Notes under the pieces: generated by a model
Databases searched by the model: none
Told to the model about the DNA's origin: nothing
What the model saw: only the letters and a program-made list of their open reading frames with translations
Program-made: the position numbers and the translations under genes
Origin: Massilia aurea
GTDB taxonomy: Bacteria > Pseudomonadota > Gammaproteobacteria > Burkholderiales > Burkholderiaceae_D
Length of the DNA stretch: 64,000 nt
Direction of reading: 5' to 3'
Assembly (NCBI RefSeq): GCF_014200505.1
Contig: NZ_JACHBX010000002.1
Span: forward strand, 1-64,000
In this document: positions 24,972 through 32,066 of the stretch, piece after piece
Numbering within the stretch: the first letter of the stretch is position 1
Layout of the letters: each line of letters begins with the position of its first letter

Positions 24972-25913
24972 TCAGGTATTGCGCATCTGCGCCTGCGACA
25001 CATTGCTGCCCGGCGGGACGCTCTGCGTGAGCCAGACATTACCGCCGATGGTCGACCCGGCGCCGATGGTGATCCGGCCCAGGATGGTGGCGCCGGCATA
25101 GATGACGACGTCGTCCTCGACGATCGGATGCCGTGCAATGCCTTTGACGAGGGCGCCGCTGTCGTCGACCGGGAAGCGCTTGGCGCCCAGCGTGACCGCT
25201 TGGTACAGCCGCACGCGCTCGCCGAGGATCGCGGTTTCGCCGATCACGACACCGGTGCCGTGGTCGATGAAGAAGCTGCCGCCGATCTGCGCGCCGGGGT
25301 GGATGTCGATACCGGTGAGCGAGTGGCCGATATCGGCCACCACGCGCGCCAGGAACGGCACGCCCAGGCGCGTCAGGCAATGCGCGATGCGGTGGTACAG
25401 GATGGCGATGGTGCCGGGATAGCACAGCATGATCTCTGCCACCGACGTGGCGGCCGGGTCACCCGCGAGCGCGGCCTGCACGTCCGACACCAGCAATGCG
25501 CGCAAGGCCGGCAGGCGGGCCGCGAACTCGCGCGTGATCGCACGGGCGCGCTCGGCCAGCACGAGGTCTTCACGCTGGGCGTCCGCACCGGTCAATTCGG
25601 ACGGCGCCGCCGGCGAAAAGCGCAGCGCACGCCGCACTTGCTCGACCAGGCGATCGAGCGCCACGTTGAGCGTATCGGCGACGTAGTAGTCGATGCTCTC
25701 ATCGTTCAGGTCGGGCCGCCCGTAATGCGTGGGAAACAGCGCGGCTGACAGGCCATCGACGATCTGGCGCAGCACATCGCGCGACGGCAGCTCGCGCACG
25801 CGGCCCTGATGCCGGATATTGTGGGTCGACTCGCGCGAGGTGCGCAATGCATCGATAACGGGACCAAGGTGCCACTGCACCGATCCACCTTGGTATGGGA
25901 GTTCGCTGTTCAT
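24972..25913 (-). CDS. epsC: Serine O-acetyltransferase (EpsC type)
   Basis: 313 residues. The C-terminal part is a left-handed parallel beta-helix with hexapeptide repeats: IDIHPGAQIGGSFFIDHGT, GVVIGETAILGERVRLYQ and VVIYAGATILGRITIGAG, and the catalytic His pair characteristic of serine acetyltransferases. The N-terminal helical domain (about residues 1-150) is of the EpsC type, longer than CysE. The enzyme makes O-acetylserine for cysteine synthesis. No partner cysteine synthase is adjacent. The promoter should lie in 25914-26095, which it shares with the divergent thioesterase gene. Confidence 0.92.
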   Translation of the reverse strand: MNSELPYQGGSVQWHLGPVIDALRTSRESTHNIRHQGRVRELPSRDVLRQIVDGLSAALFPTHYGRPDLNDESIDYYVADTLNVALDRLVEQVRRALRFSPAAPSELTGADAQREDLVLAERARAITREFAARLPALRALLVSDVQAALAGDPAATSVAEIMLCYPGTIAILYHRIAHCLTRLGVPFLARVVADIGHSLTGIDIHPGAQIGGSFFIDHGTGVVIGETAILGERVRLYQAVTLGAKRFPVDDSGALVKGIARHPIVEDDVVIYAGATILGRITIGAGSTIGGNVWLTQSVPPGSNVSQAQMRNT

Positions 25914-26095
25914 TTGCCGAGCCTAGCGGGTTTGCATGGTGATGCCACGATTTTATGGGTATTTCGGTCAGCGCGTTTGTCGGGCTATCTTTTTGTCGCC
26001 GGGTCAGCAGATCACGACGGCCACGGCTGACCTTGCCGCGCGGCAGTTTCTAAGGCAACATCAGCACTCAGCCAGCCACTTGCATTGATTCAACC

Positions 26096-26581
26096 ATGAA
26101 CCTGCCCTCCCACCAGCTCAGCATGACAGTGCTGATGACGCCCGACACGGCCAATTTCTCCGGCAACGTGCACGGCGGCACCATCCTGAAACTGCTCGAC
26201 CAGGCAGCCTATGCCTGTGCCAGCCGCTACGCCGGGCGCTATGTGGTGACGATGAGCGTCGACCAGGTGACCTTCCGCCAGCCGATCCATGTCGGCGAAC
26301 TGGTGACCTTTCTGGCTGCGGTGAACTATACCGGCCGCAGCTCGATGGAAATCGGCATCAAGGTGATTGCCGAAGACATCCGCAGCAAGGCCGTGCGCCA
26401 TGTGAACAGCTGCTTCTTCACGATGGTGGCGGTGGGCGACGACAAGAAGCCGGCCTCGATCCCGCCGCTGGTGCCGGCGACGCCGGACGAAGTACGCCGC
26501 TTTGAAGAAGCCAAGGGACGCCGCGACCTGCGCCTGGCGCTCGAGCGCGATCATGCGCAGCGGATCAGCAGCAAGGCTTGA
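26096..26581 (+). CDS. Acyl-CoA thioesterase (hotdog fold)
   Basis: 161 residues of the YciA/ACOT hotdog family. The signature is MTPDTANFSGNVHGGTILKLLDQAAYACASRYAG, in which the asparagine-histidine-glycine-glycine and the aspartate form the active site; RQPIHVGELVTFLA follows. Such enzymes hydrolyse medium- and long-chain acyl-CoAs in the cytoplasm. It lies directly upstream of tRNA-Phe copy 2 and is divergent from the serine acetyltransferase gene. Confidence 0.92.
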   Translation: MNLPSHQLSMTVLMTPDTANFSGNVHGGTILKLLDQAAYACASRYAGRYVVTMSVDQVTFRQPIHVGELVTFLAAVNYTGRSSMEIGIKVIAEDIRSKAVRHVNSCFFTMVAVGDDKKPASIPPLVPATPDEVRRFEEAKGRRDLRLALERDHAQRISSKA

Positions 26582-26598
26582 GGGTCGGCGCGGAAGGA

Positions 26599-26628
26599 TT
26601 GTCTGCTTGCCACAAACGCTGCTATAAT
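26599..26628 (+). promoter_or_regulatory. Promoter of tRNA-Phe copy 2
   Basis: TTGTCT (26599-26604) and TATAAT (26623-26628) with an 18-bp spacer, ending 11 bp before the tRNA. Confidence 0.75.
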
Positions 26629-26639
26629 TGCGCGCTCTT

Positions 26640-26715
26640 GGCCTGGTAGCTCAGTTGGTAGAGCAGAGGATTGAAAATCCTTGTGTCGGTGGTTCGATTC
26701 CGCCCCGGGCCACCA
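26640..26715 (+). tRNA. tRNA-Phe (GAA), copy 2
   Basis: Sequence identical to copy 1 across all 76 nt, including encoded CCA. It has its own promoter and terminator, so it is independently expressed. Confidence 0.98.
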
Positions 26716-26726
26716 AGAACAAAAAA

Positions 26727-26752
26727 AACGCCACCTTCGGGTGGCGTTTTTT
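26727..26752 (+). terminator. Terminator after tRNA-Phe copy 2
   Basis: AACGCCACC and GGTGGCGTT flank a TTCG tetraloop and are followed by TTTT. The hairpin lies 12 bp from the tRNA 3' end. Confidence 0.88.
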
Positions 26753-26776
26753 GTTATGGGACTTCGCGCCCTGCCC

Positions 26777-27388
26777 TCAGTCAAGGCAAGGAATCAGGTA
26801 CTTCCACACTTCCGTTTGCAAGGCTTTCACATCGTTGGGTCCACGATAGCGCTCAAGGATGTTCCAGTCCCATTCGACCATGACGTTCCGATCTTGATCT
26901 ATCAGCATGGACTGACCAGCAAACTTGCCAGTCAAACTAGTCTTATTGATGGTGAAGAGCGTTATTCCCGCACGGGGCGAGCTACGGTCTAAGACAACCC
27001 CTGAACGATCTGCGACATCTTGAAGCATGCGTTCGCGCCAGACTGCTTGCTCGTTGAACTCGTTTACTAAGGGCCGATCGATTTTGAGATGTACCACGGT
27101 CTCAGCATGGTTAACTGAGTCAAACGCGACAAGAATGCGGTCAGCCAGATCAAAGTAAACGGGCTCGCCTTGGATGACTGCGCCAAATCCCCCTCTTCCC
27201 TGGCTAGTGTAATGTCCGTGCTCTCGCAAGATGGGTTTGCTACATGATATGTATTTTTCCGCCACCTGTAACAGCGCAGGAACCGCAGCACCAGCTGCAG
27301 CGCTCCAGCCCATTGCTAGCAATACCATCATTGCTACCCACACCCGGTACCAACGGAATTGGCCGATCAACTTGTAGTGATGATGCAC
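26777..27388 (-). CDS. Exported protein of unknown function between tRNA-Phe copies
   Basis: 203 residues starting with GTG at 27388, chosen because a perfect Shine-Dalgarno (AAGGAGGT) lies just upstream. An N-terminal hydrophobic stretch (WVAMMVLLAMGWSAAAGAA) looks like a signal peptide. The body contains a repeated style of short beta strands (ETVVHLKIDRPLVNEF, ITLFTINKTSLTGKFAG), two cysteines and an acidic C-terminus. I recognise no family. It is the only gene between tRNA-Phe copies 2 and 3, on the opposite strand, and its A+T content is higher than its neighbours', so it looks like an acquired gene. Confidence 0.65.
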   Translation of the reverse strand: MHHHYKLIGQFRWYRVWVAMMVLLAMGWSAAAGAAVPALLQVAEKYISCSKPILREHGHYTSQGRGGFGAVIQGEPVYFDLADRILVAFDSVNHAETVVHLKIDRPLVNEFNEQAVWRERMLQDVADRSGVVLDRSSPRAGITLFTINKTSLTGKFAGQSMLIDQDRNVMVEWDWNILERYRGPNDVKALQTEVWKYLIPCLD

Positions 27389-27570
27389 ATTACCTCCTTG
27401 AGATTGACTTTATTAATCTGCAGTAGCTGATGTGTCGACAAAGGCAGGGGAAAGCGTATTCTGGATCGGCCCGGAAAAACAGTTTTGCCTTAAAGCAAAA
27501 TTTCCTCTCTCAATGCAGAGTTTCGCTGATCAGTCAGTCAGGTATAGGCATCTGGAAAACTAACAGGGGA

Positions 27571-27598
27571 TTGCAAAAAGCAAAAAGTTTGGTTTATT
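27571..27598 (+). promoter_or_regulatory. Weak promoter of tRNA-Phe copy 3
   Basis: TTGCAA (27571-27576) and TTTATT (27593-27598) are 16 bp apart. The -10 box is poorer than at copies 1 and 2. Confidence 0.4.
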
Positions 27599-27608
27599 CG
27601 CCGCCCTT

Positions 27609-27684
27609 GGCCTGGTAGCTCAGTTGGTAGAGCAGAGGATTGAAAATCCTTGTGTCGGTGGTTCGATTCCGCCCCGGGCCACCA
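27609..27684 (+). tRNA. tRNA-Phe (GAA), copy 3
   Basis: Third identical 76-nt tRNA-Phe gene with encoded CCA. The body is intact, so it may be functional, but its promoter is weaker than those of copies 1 and 2. Confidence 0.97.
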
Positions 27685-27701
27685 AGATCAGTGTCAAACA
27701 A

Positions 27702-27731
27702 AACGCCAACCCATGCAGGTTGGCGTTTTTG
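27702..27731 (+). terminator. Terminator after tRNA-Phe copy 3
   Basis: AACGCCAACC and GGTTGGCGTT pair across CATGCA and are followed by TTTTGC. A near copy of this element lies at 28736-28760. Confidence 0.85.
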
Positions 27732-27932
27732 CTTTCAGGTACGACATCCCAGCCGACGCCCGGCAAACGCCGTAACCTCCATTTGGAATAATTGTAACTA
27801 TGTACGCTAAGTCACAGGGATTGCTGATAGGAACTGTATAAACGGCTGTATGCAAACGGTCTTAGCGCCGGCGAATTCACTCTGCCCTGAAAAACCAGGC
27901 TCTGAATGCGCAAATCATAAAAAGGAAAAACA

Positions 27933-28694
27933 ATGAAACGATTCGCTACCAAGCCGCAAGCCATCCTGATGGCAACGATCCTGAGCGCCCTGCTGGCGGC
28001 GCCGGGAATTGCAAGCGCGGGCGACTCGTCCCGTATTCAGGCACCAGTCAAGCTCGGCTCGGCGGGGACGTTTGCGCTTCTGAGCAAAACTGGCATCACT
28101 AATGTCTACGCTTCGGTGATTAACGGCGACATTGGCGCCAGCCCGATTACCGGCGCGGCAATCGGACTGACCTGTGGAGAAATTGCCGCGGGCATCCTCT
28201 ACACTGTCGATGCCGCCGGTCCGCTGCCGTGCAGCGTGACGGCAGCTACCCTGCTGACTGCGGCGGTGAGCGACATGGAAGCGGCCTACACCGATGCGGC
28301 CGGCCGGGTCAATCCTGACTTTACTGAACTGGGTTCCGGCGAAATTGGCGGCAAGACGCTGGGGCCGGGCCTGTACAAATGGGGTACCGATGTCAAGATC
28401 TCGACCGATGTCACATTGGCAGGCAGTCCAAACGACGTCTGGATTTTCCAGGTTGCCGGTGGCATCCAGCAGGCCAGCGCAACCCGTGTCACATTGAAGG
28501 GCGGCGCACTGGCCAAGAACGTCTTCTGGCAGTCGGCCGGCGCGGTGTCGATCGGCACCACCGCCCACTTTGAAGGCGTGATGCTGGCCAAGACAATGGT
28601 CGCTGTGAAAACCGGCGCATCGGTCAACGGACGCCTGCTGGCCCAGACCGCCGTTACCCTTCAAAAGAACAGCATCACCCAGCCAACCCCGTAA
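27933..28694 (+). CDS. Ice-binding protein (DUF3494 family)
   Basis: 253 residues with a signal peptide ending IASAGD. The body matches the DUF3494 ice-binding fold, a discontinuous beta-helix: KLGSAGTFALLSKTGITN, SVINGDIGASPITG, GGKTLGPGLYKWGTDVKIST, DVWIFQVAGGIQQASATRV, NVFWQSAGAVSIGTTAHFEG and SVNGRLLAQTAVTLQKN. Such proteins are secreted by cold-adapted bacteria, diatoms and fungi and inhibit ice recrystallisation or anchor cells to ice. The gene sits 249 bp after tRNA-Phe copy 3 and is followed by a duplicate of the tRNA terminator. Confidence 0.9.
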   Translation: MKRFATKPQAILMATILSALLAAPGIASAGDSSRIQAPVKLGSAGTFALLSKTGITNVYASVINGDIGASPITGAAIGLTCGEIAAGILYTVDAAGPLPCSVTAATLLTAAVSDMEAAYTDAAGRVNPDFTELGSGEIGGKTLGPGLYKWGTDVKISTDVTLAGSPNDVWIFQVAGGIQQASATRVTLKGGALAKNVFWQSAGAVSIGTTAHFEGVMLAKTMVAVKTGASVNGRLLAQTAVTLQKNSITQPTP

Positions 28695-29025
28695 TAACAC
28701 GCGCCTGGCAAGCGCCAGGAACAGTCTCAAATCGAACGCCAACCGATGCAGGTTGGCGTTGTCGTTTCTTCGGTTCGCAATCCTTGCGTCCGGTCCATTT
28801 CGGTACTCGAAACAAACGGTCCCGGACTGCGACGTTTCGACCGAATCGTCCGCCTCTCCCCGTCGTAGAACTTATTTCGACCTTCCCTACGCTGCGTCAT
28901 TGCGTACTACGTTCGGCATGGTGACCGCAATATCGTCGCGCTATGATGAATAGAGCTCACCAATTGTGACGGCATCAAGCAAGCGACCCCTGCGAGCTCT
29001 CCAGATACTTAACAAGGAGAACGTC
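28695..29025. other. 331-bp gap after the ice-binding gene: duplicated terminator and repeat
   Basis: At 28736-28760 AACGCCAACC-CATGCA-type sequence repeats the tRNA-Phe copy 3 terminator (27702-27731) with small changes. At 28776-28797 a 22-bp motif (CGCAATCCTTGCGTCCGGTC and two further bases) recurs at 36071-36092 with one mismatch. The rest has no gene-like features; a promoter for the haloperoxidase gene should lie near its end. Confidence 0.6.
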
Positions 29026-30321
29026 ATGCTGATCCTTCGCGCCCGCCCCAATCTAACGCTTTTTGCCCGCGCCGCCTTGCTCGTCGCGCTGCTCGCCGCC
29101 TGCGGCCACAACGAGCGGGACGACATCATCCTCGATCCGACCAACAATCATGCCGTGTCGTACTGGCACGACGTCGGCGCCGCCACCGTCAACGCCAGCG
29201 CCGCCGTCGCCACGACGCCCGAGGAGCAGCGTCCGAGTTTCGCCACCGATCTGGCCACCATGCACCTGGCGATCTACGATGCGGTCAGCGCCATCGACGG
29301 GCATTACAAGCCTTTCCTGCAGGGGACGTCGATGTCGACGGCGCCCGGCGCATCGATGGACGCGGCCGTCAGCGCCGCCTCCTACGGCGTGTTGCGCGCC
29401 CTGTTTCCCAACCGCACCGCCCAGTACCAGGCGGCCTACGACAGCTATGTCGCGACCATCCCCGCCGGCGAAGCGAAAACAAGAGGCCTGGCGCTGGGAG
29501 CCGAGGTGGCTGCGGCGATCGTTGCCAACCGTAGCAACGACGGCCGTGCGATCGCCCTCGCCCCGTACGTGCCTGGCACCGCACCAGGAGCATTTCGCGG
29601 GCTTAATCCCGTCAGCCGCTTCTTCCCCTCTATCCGTCCCTTCACCTTGACCAGTACCTCGCAGTTCCGCCCACCGGCGCCGCCCGCGCTCGACAGCGTG
29701 GCCTATGCGACCGACCTGAACGAGGTCAAGGCACTGGGCGGCGCTGTCAGTGCCACGCGCACATCCGCCCAGTTCGAAACAGCGCGCTTCCATACCGAAG
29801 CGCCGGCAATTTTCCTGACGCGCAATTTCGGTAAATTCGCCCGTACCACCCCAGACGTTGCCGATGCCGCGCGCCTGATGGCGATCATCTACGTCGGTTA
29901 TGCCGATGCAATCGGAGCCTGTTTCGAGGCCAAATATTTTTATGAGGCCTGGCGCCCGCTCAGCGCGATCCCGCTGGCCGATACCGACAACAATCCCGCC
30001 ACCGTCCCCGATCCTGGCTGGATGCCGAGCATGCCGACGCCGAACCACCCAGAATATCCGGCCGCGCACTCCTGCACCGCCGGCGCACTGGGAGAATTGC
30101 TGCGCCAATACTATGGAACCGAGAAAGTCAGCTTCAGTTTCGACAGCACCGTGACTGGCACCACGCGTACCTACACGAAGACCGACGCCTTCGCCGAAGA
30201 AAGCAGGATCGCCCGCATTTACGGCGGCATGCACTTCCGCTACTCGACGCTCGCTGGAGCCGAGCTCGGTAAGCAAGTTGCGAACTGGACACTCCAGCAT
30301 CAGTTTGGCAAACGCAATTGA
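29026..30321 (+). CDS. Vanadium-dependent haloperoxidase-like lipoprotein
   Basis: 431 residues from ATG 29026, which follows AAGGAGAACGTC; the frame is open 60 bp further upstream. The N-terminus has a lipobox LLAAC, so it is a lipoprotein. Three conserved blocks of the vanadium haloperoxidase / PAP2-like family are in order: KYFYEAWRPLSAIP (about residue 304, Lys and Arg for vanadate), PNHPEYPAAHSC (about 343), and SRIARIYGGMHFRYS (about 394, Arg and His). The family oxidises halides or, in relatives, dephosphorylates. Sequence shows the vanadate-binding set but does not prove haloperoxidase activity. Confidence 0.85.
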   Translation: MLILRARPNLTLFARAALLVALLAACGHNERDDIILDPTNNHAVSYWHDVGAATVNASAAVATTPEEQRPSFATDLATMHLAIYDAVSAIDGHYKPFLQGTSMSTAPGASMDAAVSAASYGVLRALFPNRTAQYQAAYDSYVATIPAGEAKTRGLALGAEVAAAIVANRSNDGRAIALAPYVPGTAPGAFRGLNPVSRFFPSIRPFTLTSTSQFRPPAPPALDSVAYATDLNEVKALGGAVSATRTSAQFETARFHTEAPAIFLTRNFGKFARTTPDVADAARLMAIIYVGYADAIGACFEAKYFYEAWRPLSAIPLADTDNNPATVPDPGWMPSMPTPNHPEYPAAHSCTAGALGELLRQYYGTEKVSFSFDSTVTGTTRTYTKTDAFAEESRIARIYGGMHFRYSTLAGAELGKQVANWTLQHQFGKRN

Positions 30322-30357
30322 TCACGCGCACAGCAATCTCAAACAAGGATAAACAAA

Positions 30358-30858
30358 ATGCCTCGCCCCTCCTTTATTGCTGCATGGGCAGCTTCGCATC
30401 GAATTTATGACCCCGTCAATTCGGGCGCCAGGGTCGCAAAGGTGATAGGAGGAAATGTTGAGAAGAATATTAATCATTCCACTGCTGAACAGCGCTGGAA
30501 TAACACCTGCGCCGTGCGGATGAGTTATCTCCTTGGCGAGGCAGGCCTGATGATTCCGAGCATTCTCGGACAGACAGTATCCGGGGCGGACGGGCGAAAA
30601 TACTTCTTCCGTGTACGGGACCTGATTGGTTTTCTGAAACAGCAATGGGGCAAAGCTGAGGTTGTGAAATATCCTGCTTCCGGCGGCGGCGCGTTGGTTG
30701 GCAAGAAAGGTGTCATTCTGTTTGAGGTATCTGGCTGGTCGGATGCGCAGGGGCATGCCACCCTTTTCAACGGCCAATCCTGCTATGACCACTGTTACTT
30801 CAATGAGCCGGAAGCGAAATATCGCACGGACCGTGCGAACTTCTGGGGCCTGCGATGA
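30358..30858 (+). CDS. Type VI secretion amidase effector (Tae4 family)
   Basis: 166 residues, no signal peptide. The Tae4 NlpC/P60-like fold is indicated by NNTCAVRMSYLL with the nucleophile Cys51, and GHATLFNG with His133. Cysteines at C142 and C146 could form the disulfide known in Tae4 proteins. Tae4 enzymes cleave the gamma-D-glutamyl-diaminopimelate bond of peptidoglycan in rival cells after type VI secretion injection. The next gene overlaps by 4 bp (ATGA) and encodes the predicted immunity protein. No type VI structural gene lies in this window, so it would have to be secreted by a system elsewhere. Confidence 0.88.
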   Translation: MPRPSFIAAWAASHRIYDPVNSGARVAKVIGGNVEKNINHSTAEQRWNNTCAVRMSYLLGEAGLMIPSILGQTVSGADGRKYFFRVRDLIGFLKQQWGKAEVVKYPASGGGALVGKKGVILFEVSGWSDAQGHATLFNGQSCYDHCYFNEPEAKYRTDRANFWGLR

Positions 30859-31328
30859 AGTCGATCCCGTTGTGCCTGGCGCTGGTGACCTCCACATTGC
30901 TGTCATTCACAGTCCACGCCGCCGATCAAGCCCTCATTTCTCCACAGGCTGGCGCCCGTACCTATGCACAAAATTATAAGGACATGGTGCTGGCAACCTG
31001 TATGACACAGGCTTACCAGAATGACACGGGTGCGGCCACTGATGCTGGAAGCAGTGCCAATGCCTTGCGTGATTGGACCTACTTCGATATGGAGGAGAGT
31101 CCCAATGCGGTCAAGTCGCTGGTGAACCGCTATCTGGCGCGGGACTATTCTAATCCGCTCGTCGAATCAGACATCAAGGGAGTCAGGTTCGATTTCCTGA
31201 AGTGCATGGACCTGTACCATAGCAAAGCGCTGGAAGATCTGGTCAAGCGGTTGGTCATTCACCCGAAGCGTACTTACAGACAGGAAAATCCTTCGCGGGC
31301 AACGGCTCTAGGCGCAGCCGCCAGGTAA
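30855..31328 (+). CDS. Tai4-family immunity protein
   Basis: 157 residues with a clear signal peptide (MKSIPLCLALVTSTLLSF) ending in HAAD, as required for an immunity protein acting in the periplasm. It overlaps the Tae4 stop by 4 bp, a classic effector-immunity arrangement. The helical body (YAQNYKDMVLATCMTQAYQ, RDWTYFDMEESPNAVKSLV) resembles Tai4 proteins, which bind and block Tae4. The C-terminal 25 residues are unusual and might be divergent. The pairing inference is strong; the sequence homology is moderate. Confidence 0.8.
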   Translation: MKSIPLCLALVTSTLLSFTVHAADQALISPQAGARTYAQNYKDMVLATCMTQAYQNDTGAATDAGSSANALRDWTYFDMEESPNAVKSLVNRYLARDYSNPLVESDIKGVRFDFLKCMDLYHSKALEDLVKRLVIHPKRTYRQENPSRATALGAAAR

Positions 31329-31463
31329 CAACTGGCTGGCTACGAACACCGTCATAATGCGGCGTTGGCGAATAATTTAACGCGTGCCGAAATATTCCAA
31401 ACACCATACGAAATGACTGCTTAACGACAGTCGTGACCATGCGCAACCAGTGGACGCTGTCGG

Positions 31464-32066
31464 TTAATCGAGCCAGGGATGTGCTGATAACCATCGGCCC
31501 AGTTCGTTATCGTTTTGGCAGTTCAATTTACTGAAGATATTCGCCCGATGGGTTTCGACAGAACGTGAACTACACGGTGGAACAAGAACGCGCGCGATTT
31601 TTTTGTTTTGTTCGCCAACGCCAACCAAGCGAGCGACCTCGCGTTCGCGAGGCGTTAGTTGCGCCCATTGTCCCAATGCCTGGGCGCGGGATCGGGCAAG
31701 TCCTATCGCAGCCGGAAGCTTTTCGAGGAGCTGCTGAGTATCTGGCTTCTCCACCCAATCGTAGGCGCCGCGCCGCACTGCTTCCAACGCAGTCGAGATG
31801 TCCCCATGAGCCGATAGAAACAATGTCACAAGCGGACTATGTCCGGCCGATAGCCGTTCAAAGACAGACAAGCCGCTCATGCCACCCATTCTCAAATCAA
31901 GTATCACACAGCCGGGTTGACGCATATCGATCGCATCAAAAAATGACTCGCCAGAGTCGAACGCCTGCACCGCCAATCCTTGTGAAAACAGGAGCAATAG
32001 CAGGGATCGGCGTAGAGCTTCATCGTCATCGACCACGTATAGGGTAAGTGGAATATCTTTCATCAT
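31464..32066 (-). CDS. Response regulator, FixJ/DctR-like (LuxR HTH)
   Basis: 200 residues: receiver domain (VVDDDEALRR acidic pocket, phosphoacceptor Asp in CVILDLRMGGMSG, KP in WVEKPDT) followed by a LuxR-type HTH (LTPREREVARLVGVGEQNKKIARVL and SVETHRANIFSKLN). Its start overlaps the stop of the sensor kinase by 4 bp, so they are a cognate pair. In the HTH the turn between helices reads VPPCSSRSVE, two residues longer than usual, beside a seven-T tract in the DNA. This could impair or alter DNA binding. The likely target is the divergent MHS transporter gene. Confidence 0.86.
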   Translation of the reverse strand: MMKDIPLTLYVVDDDEALRRSLLLLLFSQGLAVQAFDSGESFFDAIDMRQPGCVILDLRMGGMSGLSVFERLSAGHSPLVTLFLSAHGDISTALEAVRRGAYDWVEKPDTQQLLEKLPAAIGLARSRAQALGQWAQLTPREREVARLVGVGEQNKKIARVLVPPCSSRSVETHRANIFSKLNCQNDNELGRWLSAHPWLD

